From positions 60,734 to 124,733 of the forward strand of contig JAVBKV010000001.1 in the NCBI GenBank assembly GCA_031553885.1: a stretch of 64,000 nt of DNA, given 5' to 3'. Shown in pieces: positions 52,203 through 60,680 of this stretch (its first letter is position 1; the number at the start of each line of letters is the position of its first letter). The stretch comes from JAVBKV01 sp031553885. GTDB taxonomy: Bacteria; Bacteroidota; Bacteroidia; Bacteroidales; Azobacteroidaceae. The translations under genes were made by a program, and so were the position numbers. Under the pieces are notes generated by a model. The model saw nothing but the letters and a program-made list of their open reading frames with translations, did not search any database and was not told the DNA's origin.

Positions 52203-53618
52203 ATGAAAAAGAAGTTTGTCTGGATTTTACTCCTTTTATTTTTATGGATGTTATCGTATACATCAGAGGCACAGACTTCCCGGCATGGGCGTATTGTCGT
52301 TCATCCGGAGAAGCGTTATTTACAATATGAAGACGGACACCCGTTTTTCTATCTGGGAGATACGGCCTGGGAACTTTTTCACCGGTTGACCAAAGACGAA
52401 GCCCGGATGTATCTGACTGATCGGAGCATGAAAGGGTATACGGTTATTCAGGCAGTGATTCTGGCCGAATTGGATGGGTTAAGAGTGCCCAATTCAAATG
52501 GGGATCTCCCTTTTGCCGACGACCAGTTTACCAAACCGAATGAAGCTTATTTCAGACATGTGGATGCCATTATCAATATAATGGATTCGTTGGGTATGGT
52601 AGTCGGGCTGCTGCCTACTTGGGGGGATAAGATAAACAAAGCCAGGGGAGTAGGTCCGGTTATTTTCGATAAGGAAGAAAAATCCGAGAATTATGGAAAG
52701 TTCCTGGGGAACCGGTATAAAAATTATAAAAATATCATTTGGATATTGGGTGGTGATCGTAATTTTGATGGTTATCAGTCTGTTATCCGGGCGATGGCCC
52801 GGGGTATTGCCGTCGGCATTTCCGGGAAAGAAGATTACAGCCGGTGTCTGATGACTTTGCATCCTACCGGTCGAAGCAGCTCGTCCCAACTGTTTCATCA
52901 GGAGGAATGGCTTGATTTTAATATGCAGCAGAATGGACATTGCTACGATGTGGATGTCTGGGAACGTATTTCACATGACTATAATCTCCAACCGGTCAAG
53001 CCTGTTATGGATGGAGAACCGCTTTATGACGAACATCCGGTTTGCTTTGACCGGGCAAAGCATGGGACGTCGATGGATTTTCAGACCCGCCGGTTTTTTT
53101 ATCATGAAGTTTTTTCCGGAGCATTCGGTCATACTCAGGGTTGTCACGCCATCTGGCAGATGTGGACTCCGGACCGGAATCCCGTGAATGGTCCCATCCG
53201 TCCGTGGTATGAATCGCTTCCGCTGATAGCATCCTATCAGATGGGATATGGGCGGGCCCTCATGGAAAGCCGTCCGTTTTTTACCCGGATTCCGGATCAG
53301 GCATTGATTCTCGACGGACAACGCGACGGATTAAGGCATTTATCGGCCACACGTGATAGAAACGGTTCTTATGCCATGATTTACAGCGAGCAGGGAGATT
53401 CGTTTGCCGTTAATCTTCAGTTGCTTTCCGGAAAGAAAATTACGGCATGGTGGTTTGATGTGAGAAGCGGAAGAAGTATTAAGATAGGTACAATGGAAAA
53501 GAAAGACCGGCAATGGTTTTATCCTCCGTCCAAAGGGAAAGGAAACGATTGGGTGCTGGTTTTGGACGATGACTCTAAAAAATACAAAGCTCCGGATGAA
53601 TCATATATAATGAAGTAA
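52203..53618 (+). CDS. Glycoside hydrolase family 140-like secreted protein (DUF4038)
   Basis: A 471-residue protein with signal peptide ending SEAQ. The DUF4038 catalytic domain (about 40-370) has YEDGHPFFYLGDTAWELFHR, NYKNIIWILGGDRN, KPVMDGEPLYDE and QGCHAIWQMW; these acidic and aromatic positions form the TIM-barrel active site. The last 90 residues are the small C-terminal beta domain. GH140 members include an apiosidase acting on rhamnogalacturonan II, but similar DUF4038 proteins occur outside plant-pectin loci, and here there is no PUL (no SusC/D). Substrate therefore open. Confidence 0.82.
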   Translation: MKKKFVWILLLLFLWMLSYTSEAQTSRHGRIVVHPEKRYLQYEDGHPFFYLGDTAWELFHRLTKDEARMYLTDRSMKGYTVIQAVILAELDGLRVPNSNGDLPFADDQFTKPNEAYFRHVDAIINIMDSLGMVVGLLPTWGDKINKARGVGPVIFDKEEKSENYGKFLGNRYKNYKNIIWILGGDRNFDGYQSVIRAMARGIAVGISGKEDYSRCLMTLHPTGRSSSSQLFHQEEWLDFNMQQNGHCYDVDVWERISHDYNLQPVKPVMDGEPLYDEHPVCFDRAKHGTSMDFQTRRFFYHEVFSGAFGHTQGCHAIWQMWTPDRNPVNGPIRPWYESLPLIASYQMGYGRALMESRPFFTRIPDQALILDGQRDGLRHLSATRDRNGSYAMIYSEQGDSFAVNLQLLSGKKITAWWFDVRSGRSIKIGTMEKKDRQWFYPPSKGKGNDWVLVLDDDSKKYKAPDESYIMK

Positions 53619-53628
53619 ATGCAAACAG

Positions 53629-54864
53629 ATGGAAAACGATTTTTTTGAAGCCGGGTTACTGAATACTCCTTATGAAAAGGAAGATCCCTATCATTCACTT
53701 TCGATGCCGGTTTATAATTCGGCTGCTTTTGAATTTGACTCGGCAGAAGCTATGGAAGCGGCTTTTTGCGGGCGAAGCGCCGAACATACATATTCACGTA
53801 TTACCAATCCTACCGTACAATACTTTGAAAAAAGAATACAGTCGGCGACCGGGGCGTTGGGCGTGACGGCACTGAGTTCGGGAATGGCGGCGATAACCAA
53901 TACATTGCTTGTCGTAGCACAATCGGGAAAAAATATTGTTACTTCCAACCATCTTTTCGGAAATACATATTCGTTGTTGAACAGTACTTTGCGGGCTTTT
54001 GGAGTGGAACCCCGTTTTTGTGACCTGACGAATGTTGATGAGGTACGTTCCCAGGTAGATGAAAATACCTGTGCGATTTTTCTGGAAGTCATTACCAATC
54101 CTCAGCTTGAAGTTGCCGATCTGAAACTCCTGGCATCTATCGCAGGTGAAGCCGGGGTGCCATTGATTGCAGATACGACGATTGTGCCTTTTCAGGTTTT
54201 TTGTGCCGGTGATTTTGGCGTGGATATTGAAATTGTATCGAGTACGAAATATATTTCGGGAGGAGCGACGGGTATAGGAGGATTGATCATTGATTACGGG
54301 ACTTTTGACTGGAACCGGTCGGAAAAACTGATAGAAATGAGCCGGCTATTTGGAAATAAGGCGTTTGCGGTTAAACTGAGAAAAGAGGTTCACCGGAATG
54401 TCGGCGCTTATATGACTCCTCAAACAGCCTATATGCAGAATCTGGGGTTGGAAACGATGGACATCCGTTATGCCCGGCAGGCTACGTCCTGCTACGAGTT
54501 GGCCAGCCGTCTGCAACAATTATCCGGAGTTGAATCTGTCAATTATCCCGGGTTGCCGGACAATCCTTATTTTGAATTAAGTACCAGGCAGTTCGGAAAA
54601 TATCCGGGGGCTATGTTTACATTGGATCTGAGTTCGAAAGCAGATTGTTTTCGTTTCATGAATAAACTGAAGGTCGTCCGGAGGGCTACCAACCTGTTTG
54701 ATAATAAAACACTGGCGATTCATCCGGCCAGTACGATCTACGGGACATTTTCTGAAAGTCAGTGCATGTCTATGGATGTCAGTCCGAAAACGATCCGGAT
54801 TTCCGTGGGGTTGGAAGAGGTCGATTGTTTGTTTGACGATTTGAGTCAGGCGATACGAATATAA
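53629..54864 (+). CDS. Cys/Met metabolism PLP-dependent transsulfuration-type enzyme
   Basis: A 411-residue enzyme. LSSGMAAITNTLLVVAQ binds the cofactor, IADTTIVPFQVF holds the Asp, and VSSTKYISGGATGIGG has the PLP Lys207. AIHPASTIYGTFSESQ and TIRISVGLEEVDCLFDDL end the enzyme. Length and motifs match O-acetylhomoserine sulfhydrylase/cystathionine synthase family members; whether it makes homocysteine or breaks cystathionine or methionine cannot be told. Eleven bases separate it from the GH140 gene, which looks like chance adjacency. Confidence 0.88.
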   Translation: MENDFFEAGLLNTPYEKEDPYHSLSMPVYNSAAFEFDSAEAMEAAFCGRSAEHTYSRITNPTVQYFEKRIQSATGALGVTALSSGMAAITNTLLVVAQSGKNIVTSNHLFGNTYSLLNSTLRAFGVEPRFCDLTNVDEVRSQVDENTCAIFLEVITNPQLEVADLKLLASIAGEAGVPLIADTTIVPFQVFCAGDFGVDIEIVSSTKYISGGATGIGGLIIDYGTFDWNRSEKLIEMSRLFGNKAFAVKLRKEVHRNVGAYMTPQTAYMQNLGLETMDIRYARQATSCYELASRLQQLSGVESVNYPGLPDNPYFELSTRQFGKYPGAMFTLDLSSKADCFRFMNKLKVVRRATNLFDNKTLAIHPASTIYGTFSESQCMSMDVSPKTIRISVGLEEVDCLFDDLSQAIRI

Positions 54865-54942
54865 TTTGCAAAATGCTTTTTTTATCCCGGAAAATTTACG
54901 AAATTTGCGGGCCTTAACTAAATCGTAAAACAAAAAAAGGAT

Positions 54943-56589
54943 ATGACAAAGAGTGCATTGCAATTGGCCCGTGCGGCTTATCAACCTAAAGTTCCGAAAA
55001 CATTAAAAGGACCTGTACGCGTTCAGGAAGGTGAACCGACCCAATCGATTTCAGATCAGGACGAAGTTAAGGCTTTATTTCCCAATACGTACGGAATGCC
55101 GGTTATTCAATTCGTTGAAAACAGCCAGAAAGGACAATATGCTCCTGTGAATGTAGGCGTTATTTTGTCCGGAGGACAAGCTCCCGGCGGACACAATGTA
55201 ATTGCCGGAATTTTTGATGGTATTAAAGACCTGAATCCTGCCAGTCGTTTGTATGGTTTTATCCTGGGACCCGGTGGACTGGTCGATCATAAATACATGG
55301 AACTGACAGCTGATATTATCGATGAATATCGCAACACCGGCGGATTTGACATCATTGGTTCCGGACGTACTAAACTGGAAACCAAAGAACAGTTCGATAA
55401 GGGGTTGGAAATCCTGAAAAAATTAAATATTACAGCTTTGGTGATTATCGGAGGGGATGATTCGAATACTAATGCTTGTGTATTAGCCGAGTATTATCAG
55501 TCGATCGGTTCCGGAGTGCAGGTAATCGGATGTCCGAAAACCATTGACGGTGACCTGAAAAACGAAATGATCGAGACTTCGTTCGGTTTCGATACCGCTT
55601 GTAAAGTTTATTCGGAAGTGATCGGCAATATTCAGCGCGATTGTAATTCCGCCCGTAAATACTGGCACTTTATTAAACTGATGGGCCGTTCGGCTTCTCA
55701 TATTGCGTTGGAATGTGCGTTGCAGGTTCAACCCAACATCTGTCTGATTTCAGAGGAAGTGGAAGCGAAAGGAGAATCCCTCGACGATATTATCAATTAC
55801 ATTGCCGGGGTGGTTGCAAAAAGAGCGGAAGCCGGAAATAATTTCGGAACCGTATTGATCCCGGAAGGATTGATCGAGTTCATTCCTGCCATGAAAAAAC
55901 TGATCACAGAATTGAATGACTACCTGGCTCATCATGAAGAAGAGTTCAAACGGATCAAACGTTCGGCTCAACGTGAACACATTATTGATAAACTTTCTCC
56001 TGAAAATTCAAGAATCTATAAGAGCTTGCCGGAATCCGTAGCCCGTCAGTTGACATTGGATCGTGATCCGCACGGGAACGTACAGGTTTCGTTGATCGAG
56101 ACAGAGAAACTGCTCGCAGAAATGGTGGGTAACCGATTGGCTGAATGGGCAGAAGAAGGTAAATTCAAAGGGAAGTTTGCTTCCCAGGTACACTTCTTCG
56201 GTTATGAAGGCCGTTGTGCAGCTCCTTCCAATTACGATGCCGATTATTGTTATTCACTGGGCTATACCGCTGCCGGATTGATCGGAGCCGGTAAAACCGG
56301 TTATATGTCGTCAGTACGTAATACAACAGCTCCTGCATCCGAATGGATTGCCGGTGGTGTGCCTATTACCATGATGATGAATATGGAGCGCCGTCACGGA
56401 GTAATGAAACCGGTTATCCAAAAGGCCCTGGTGAAATTAGACGGAGCTCCTTTCAAAGAATTTGCTTCCAAGCGTGATTTCTGGGCAACCAATACGGATT
56501 ATGTTTATCCGGGCCCAATCCAATATTTTGGTCCAACGGAAGTTTGTGATCAACCGACAAAAACATTACAGATAGAACAAACAAAATAA
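54943..56589 (+). CDS. pfp: Pyrophosphate--fructose-6-phosphate 1-phosphotransferase
   Basis: A 548-residue long-form PPi-PFK. ILSGGQAPGGHNVIAGI is the phosphate loop, IIGGDDSNTNA has Asp172-Asp173 (GGDD instead of the GGDG of ATP enzymes) and CPKTIDGDLK has Lys199; both are the accepted signs of pyrophosphate specificity. FHFFGYEGRCAAPSNYDADY is the long-form signature. It works in glycolysis and its reverse using PPi. A heptad hairpin directly follows its stop. Confidence 0.93.
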   Translation: MTKSALQLARAAYQPKVPKTLKGPVRVQEGEPTQSISDQDEVKALFPNTYGMPVIQFVENSQKGQYAPVNVGVILSGGQAPGGHNVIAGIFDGIKDLNPASRLYGFILGPGGLVDHKYMELTADIIDEYRNTGGFDIIGSGRTKLETKEQFDKGLEILKKLNITALVIIGGDDSNTNACVLAEYYQSIGSGVQVIGCPKTIDGDLKNEMIETSFGFDTACKVYSEVIGNIQRDCNSARKYWHFIKLMGRSASHIALECALQVQPNICLISEEVEAKGESLDDIINYIAGVVAKRAEAGNNFGTVLIPEGLIEFIPAMKKLITELNDYLAHHEEEFKRIKRSAQREHIIDKLSPENSRIYKSLPESVARQLTLDRDPHGNVQVSLIETEKLLAEMVGNRLAEWAEEGKFKGKFASQVHFFGYEGRCAAPSNYDADYCYSLGYTAAGLIGAGKTGYMSSVRNTTAPASEWIAGGVPITMMMNMERRHGVMKPVIQKALVKLDGAPFKEFASKRDFWATNTDYVYPGPIQYFGPTEVCDQPTKTLQIEQTK

Positions 56590-56590
56590 A

Positions 56591-56683
56591 CTAAGAATTA
56601 AGAACTAAAAACTAAGAACTTTATTGAGTCAAATAGTTCTTAGTTTTTAGTTCTTAATTCTTAGTTCTTAATTCTTAGTTCTT
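56591..56683. repeat. Heptad inverted repeat, 30-bp perfect arms
   Basis: The 30 bases at 56591-56620 are the exact reverse complement of 56635-56664, with a 14-base loop (56621-56634). Both arms are made of 7-bp units such as CTAAGAA/TTAAGAA and AGTTCTT/AATTCTT; the right side extends by further units to 56683. It lies between pfp stop and the PurF-like start. Confidence 0.9.
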
Positions 56684-56691
56684 AATTGATT

Positions 56692-58095
56692 ATGGGTGGT
56701 TTTTTTGGAACAATATCGAAAACGGCGTGCATTAATGATCTTTTCTACGGAACGGATTATAACTCCCACATGGGAACCAAACGCGGAGGTCTGGTAACCT
56801 GGACAGGTACAGGGCTGCAACGTTCGATTCACAATCTGGAAAATTCGTATTTCCGTGGAAAATTTGAAGATGATCTGGAGAAGTTTACAGGTAATTCCGG
56901 TATTGGGGTTATCAGTGATACGGATTCTCAACCGATGGTTGTTAATTCGCATTTGGGAAAATACGCTGTAGCTACAGTTGCCCGTATCAATAACCTGGAT
57001 GAACTTGAAAAAGGCTTACTTGACAGAGGAAAACATTTTTCAGAGCTGAGTTCAGGTAAGACTAATCCTACGGAATTAGTAGCCTTGTTGATTGGAGAAG
57101 GAAAAAGTTTCGAGGAAGGGATCGAGAATGTTTACAACCGGATCAATGGTTCTTGTACGATGCTTATTTTGACTGAAAACGGGATCATTGCTGCCCGCGA
57201 TAAACTGGGACGTATTCCGGTGGTGCTTGGCAAAAAAGAGGGGGCAATGGCTGTTTCGAACGAGCCTTGCGGATTTCCGAATTTAGGCTATGAAATTGAA
57301 TACAACCTGGGACCCGGAGAGATTGTTCGTCTGCAGCCGGATGGTTATGAACAACTCCGTAAGCCCAATGCGAAAAAACAGATTTGTTCTTTTTTGTGGG
57401 TGTACTATGGTTATCCCGTCTCGGAATATGAAGGAATCAACGTGGATATGGTGCGTTATAAAGGAGGCTGTGAGATGGCTAAAGCCGATGATCTGAAAGT
57501 GGATTTCGTAGCTGGAATTCCCGATTCCGGGATTGGCCATGCATTGGGATATGCTGAAGGAAAAGGAGTGCCTTATCGTCGTGCATTTATCAAGTACACA
57601 CCTACATGGCCAAGAAGTTTTACTCCCGCCCGTCAGGAACAGCGTGAGTTGGTGGCTAAAATGAAGTTGATACCGAATAAATCCCTGTTGCGCGATAAGC
57701 GGGTTATTTTCTGCGACGATTCCATTGTCCGGGGAACCCAGTTGCGGGATAATGTGAATATTTTGTACGATTACGGAGCCAAAGAAGTACACATGCGTAT
57801 TGCTTGTCCTCCTTTGTTATATGCCTGTCCGTTCCTTAATTTTACGGCTTCCAAATCCCATTTGGAGCTTATTACCCGTCGTATCATTAAGAAACTGGAA
57901 GGTGCTGATGATAAAAACCTGGAGCTTTACCAGAAAACGGATTCTCCTCAATACAAGGCTATGGTCGATGAAATCCGGAAAGAGTTGAATATTACTACAT
58001 TGAAATTCAATTCGTTGGAGAATCTGGTCGAGGCTATCGGACTTCCCAAAGAAGATCTTTGTACCCATTGCTGGGACAATACGAGTTGCTTTTGA
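56692..58095 (+). CDS. Amidophosphoribosyltransferase-like protein without N-terminal Cys
   Basis: About 467 residues. A class-II glutamine amidotransferase-like N-domain (GGFFGTISKTACIND ... YNSHMGTKRGGLV) is followed by a phosphoribosyltransferase domain with the PRPP loop VIFCDDSIVRGT (Asp342-Asp343). PurF and relatives need Cys as residue 1 after Met removal; here residue 2 is Gly and the only nearby Cys is at about residue 13. So the glutamine site is probably dead, or the enzyme uses free ammonia, or acts in regulation. The ATG at 56692 fits; TTG 56686 adds two residues. It is conserved next to pepT and gcvT in Bacteroidales as far as I recall. Confidence 0.78.
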   Translation: MGGFFGTISKTACINDLFYGTDYNSHMGTKRGGLVTWTGTGLQRSIHNLENSYFRGKFEDDLEKFTGNSGIGVISDTDSQPMVVNSHLGKYAVATVARINNLDELEKGLLDRGKHFSELSSGKTNPTELVALLIGEGKSFEEGIENVYNRINGSCTMLILTENGIIAARDKLGRIPVVLGKKEGAMAVSNEPCGFPNLGYEIEYNLGPGEIVRLQPDGYEQLRKPNAKKQICSFLWVYYGYPVSEYEGINVDMVRYKGGCEMAKADDLKVDFVAGIPDSGIGHALGYAEGKGVPYRRAFIKYTPTWPRSFTPARQEQRELVAKMKLIPNKSLLRDKRVIFCDDSIVRGTQLRDNVNILYDYGAKEVHMRIACPPLLYACPFLNFTASKSHLELITRRIIKKLEGADDKNLELYQKTDSPQYKAMVDEIRKELNITTLKFNSLENLVEAIGLPKEDLCTHCWDNTSCF

Positions 58096-58101
58096 ATTAA
58101 A

Positions 58102-58172
58102 AATTAAGAATGAAAAATGAAAAATTATTGCTAACTTGCAAGCCAATAATTTTTCATTTTTCATTCTTAATT
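58102..58172. repeat. Heptad inverted repeat, 28-29 bp perfect arms
   Basis: The 28 bases at 58103-58130 are the exact reverse complement of 58144-58171, extended by one A-T pair, with a 13-base loop. Units are ATTAAGA, ATGAAAA, ATGAAAA, ATTATTG. It fills the gap between the PurF-like gene stop and pepT start (58183) and is AT-only rich, so not a typical GC-stem terminator. Confidence 0.9.
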
Positions 58173-58182
58173 ATTTATTGCT

Positions 58183-59400
58183 ATGAACGTTGTCGACCGT
58201 TTTTTGAAATACGTTTCATTTGATACACAATCGGATGAAAACACCGGAACTACACCGAGTACAGCCAAACAAATGAATCTGGCCCTGGCCTTGAAAAAAG
58301 AAATGGAATCCATGGGTCTGGAAGATATTACGCTGGATGAACATGCCTACCTGATGGCTACTTTACCTGCCAATACGGATAAAAAAATTCCTGTTATCGG
58401 ATTTATTGCTCATTTGGATACCAGCCCGGATATGACGGGTGCAAATGTTAATCCTCGTATTGTTAAAAACTACGATGGTGCGGATATTATCCTTTATCCG
58501 GAAGAAAATATCGTTCTTTCTCCTTCTATGTTTCCTGAATTAACCATGCATGTCGGAGAAGATTTGATTGTAACAGATGGTAAAACCTTGTTGGGTGCAG
58601 ACGATAAAGCGGGTATTGCAGAAATTATGACTGCAGTTCAGTACCTGATCGATCATCCCGAAATTAAGCATGGAAAGATCCGGATTGCATTTAATCCGGA
58701 CGAAGAAATAGGAATGGGTGCATCTAAATTCGATGTTCCTTTGTTTGGCTGTGATTGGGCTTACACCATGGATGGAGGCGAGGCCGGTGAGTTGGAATAC
58801 GAAAACTTTAATGCCGCTGCGGCTAAGATTATTTTTAAGGGAAGAAATGTACATCCTGGTTATGCAAAGAATAAAATGTTGAATGCCATGCACCTGGCTA
58901 TGAGATTTGCAGCAATGCTTCCTCCCGAACAACGGCCGGAATATACAGAAGGTTATGAGGGCTTTTTTCACCTGACGGGAATGTCGGGTACTGTTGAAGA
59001 AGCTTCTTTATCGTACATTATCCGGGATCACAATAAAAATATTTTCAGCCAGAGACTGAAAACCCTGGAAGAGATCACCTCTTATCTCAATGTCATTTAT
59101 CCCGGATCTGTCCAACTGGAAATCAAGCAACAATATAAAAATATGAGGGAAATTGTTGAACCTCAAATTCATATTATTGATTTGGCTTTCAATGCAATGG
59201 AGGCTGTTGGGGTAAAACCCATGGTACGTCCGATTCGCGGGGGAACCGATGGCTCCCAATTATCATTCAAAGGCTTACCTTGCCCTAATATTTTTGCAGG
59301 AGGTCTGAATTTTCATGGAAGGTATGAATTTATCCCTGTGCAGTCCATGGAAAAAGCGGTGAAGGTTATTGTGAAAATTGCAGAATTGGCTGGAAATTGA
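58183..59400 (+). CDS. pepT: Peptidase T (tripeptide aminopeptidase)
   Basis: A 405-residue M20B metallopeptidase. Zinc ligands: IAHLDTSPDM (His, Asp), LLGADDKAGIAEIM (Asp), FNPDEEIGMGA (Glu catalytic and Glu ligand), YTMDGGEAGELEYENF, and RPIRGGTDGSQLSFKGL near the C-terminus. It removes the N-terminal residue from tripeptides in the cytoplasm, fitting an asaccharolytic or peptide-using anaerobe. It overlaps none; 60 bases before gcvT. Confidence 0.94.
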   Translation: MNVVDRFLKYVSFDTQSDENTGTTPSTAKQMNLALALKKEMESMGLEDITLDEHAYLMATLPANTDKKIPVIGFIAHLDTSPDMTGANVNPRIVKNYDGADIILYPEENIVLSPSMFPELTMHVGEDLIVTDGKTLLGADDKAGIAEIMTAVQYLIDHPEIKHGKIRIAFNPDEEIGMGASKFDVPLFGCDWAYTMDGGEAGELEYENFNAAAAKIIFKGRNVHPGYAKNKMLNAMHLAMRFAAMLPPEQRPEYTEGYEGFFHLTGMSGTVEEASLSYIIRDHNKNIFSQRLKTLEEITSYLNVIYPGSVQLEIKQQYKNMREIVEPQIHIIDLAFNAMEAVGVKPMVRPIRGGTDGSQLSFKGLPCPNIFAGGLNFHGRYEFIPVQSMEKAVKVIVKIAELAGN

Positions 59401-59459
59401 GATCCTTAATTCTTAATCTTCAAAATAGAAATCATTTAAATCTTAAAAAAAATAATTGT

Positions 59460-60545
59460 ATGAAACAAACGCCCTTTACGAGTTTACATGAATCTCTTGG
59501 CGCTAAAATGCATGAATTTGCCGGCTATAACATGCCGATTGAGTATTCCGGAATTATTGAAGAACACCTGACGGTGGTTAATGCGGTTGGTGTATTCGAT
59601 GTTTCCCACATGGGAGAATTCTGGGTAAAAGGCCCTCATGCATTGGCTTTTCTTCAAAAAATAACATCCAATAATGTCGCTGTATTACCTGTCGGTAAAG
59701 CTCAATATTCCTGTTTCCCGAATGAAAACGGAGGAATTGTGGATGATTTCCTGACATACCACTGTGAGCCTGAAAAATACATGCTGGTAGTCAATGCATC
59801 CAATATGCAGAAAGACTGGGACTGGTGTGTGAAAAATAATACGGAAGGAGCTATTCTCGAAAATGCTTCTGATCATACTGCCCAGTTGGCTGTACAAGGA
59901 CCTAAAGCCATAGCGACTTTGCAGAAGCTGACCAGTGTCGATTTGTCGTCAATTCCTTATTACGGTTTTGTTACCGGAGAAATGGCAGGAGTCAAAGAGG
60001 TGATTATTTCCAATACCGGTTATACGGGTGCCGGAGGTTTTGAATTGTATTTTTATCCGGAGTATGCCTTACAGATATGGAATGCTATTTTTGAAGCAGG
60101 CGCTGAATTCGGTATCAAACCGATTGGTCTGGGGGCCCGTGATACACTCCGTTTGGAGATGGGTTTTCCTTTGTATGGAAATGACCTGGACGACACAACC
60201 TCTCCTTTGCAGGCAGGTCTGGGCTGGATAACCAAGTTCACTGAAGGTAAAAACTTCATCGCTCGTGGCATTCTGGAAAAAGAAAAAGAAGATGGGGTTT
60301 CACGAAAGCTTTGTGGTTTTGAAATGGTCGATAAGGGCATTGCCCGTCATGGTTATGAAATTGCAAATGCACAAGGGGACATAATTGGAGTGGTGACTTC
60401 AGGAACAATCTCTCCCTGTTCTAAAAAAGGAATCGGTATGGGGTATGTAAAACCGGAATATGCCGAACCCGGAACGCCCTTGTTTATCCGTATCCGGAAT
60501 AAGGACGTGGAAGCCGTTGTCGTAAAGCCTCCTTTCAGAAAATAA
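59460..60545 (+). CDS. gcvT: Glycine cleavage system T protein (aminomethyltransferase)
   Basis: About 361 residues. TPFTSLHESLGAKMHEFAGYNMPIEYSGI at the start, FDVSHMGEFWVKG, and ISNTGYTGAGGFELYF and GLGARDTLRLEMGFPLYGND at the folate-binding domain. It transfers the aminomethyl carbon to tetrahydrofolate. I took ATG 59460; the frame back to 59397 would overlap pepT and lacks family similarity. A strong terminator follows at 60567-60603. Confidence 0.94.
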   Translation: MKQTPFTSLHESLGAKMHEFAGYNMPIEYSGIIEEHLTVVNAVGVFDVSHMGEFWVKGPHALAFLQKITSNNVAVLPVGKAQYSCFPNENGGIVDDFLTYHCEPEKYMLVVNASNMQKDWDWCVKNNTEGAILENASDHTAQLAVQGPKAIATLQKLTSVDLSSIPYYGFVTGEMAGVKEVIISNTGYTGAGGFELYFYPEYALQIWNAIFEAGAEFGIKPIGLGARDTLRLEMGFPLYGNDLDDTTSPLQAGLGWITKFTEGKNFIARGILEKEKEDGVSRKLCGFEMVDKGIARHGYEIANAQGDIIGVVTSGTISPCSKKGIGMGYVKPEYAEPGTPLFIRIRNKDVEAVVVKPPFRK

Positions 60546-60566
60546 GACTGAAAATAAATTTTTATC

Positions 60567-60605
60567 GGGGAAATTCGGCTTTTTGTCGGATTTCCCCTCA
60601 TTTTT
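60567..60605 (+). terminator. Terminator after gcvT
   Basis: GGGGAAATTCGGC (60567-60579) pairs with GTCGGATTTCCCC (60585-60597), 13 bp with two G-T pairs and loop TTTTT, followed by TCATTTTT. Confidence 0.85.
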
Positions 60606-60617
60606 AACGAAAAGCTC

Positions 60618-60648
60618 TTGTTTTCAATGTGTCTTCCAGTTACGTTTG
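60618..60648 (+). promoter_or_regulatory. Promoter for the LiaF-like/LytTR pair
   Basis: -33 TTG at 60618-60620 and -7 TACGTTTG at 60641-60648 are spaced 20 bases apart, matching Bacteroidetes sigma(ABfr) promoters. The ATG at 60681 follows after 32 bases. Confidence 0.7.
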
Positions 60649-60680
60649 CACCCAATAAAACATTTTAAAAAATCAGAAAA

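Noticed and set aside
52203..53618. A polysaccharide utilisation locus around the GH140 gene
   Set aside because: There is no SusC/SusD pair, sensor/regulator or other glycosidase nearby; neighbours are housekeeping genes.
54865..54942. A -7 promoter box before pfp
   Set aside because: AAATTTGC occurs but lacks the TA at the right distance, so I do not list it.
56591..58172. Repeat arrays considered as CRISPR or CRISPR-like
   Set aside because: The units are 7 bp, degenerate, without spacers, in inverted pairs, and no cas genes are near.
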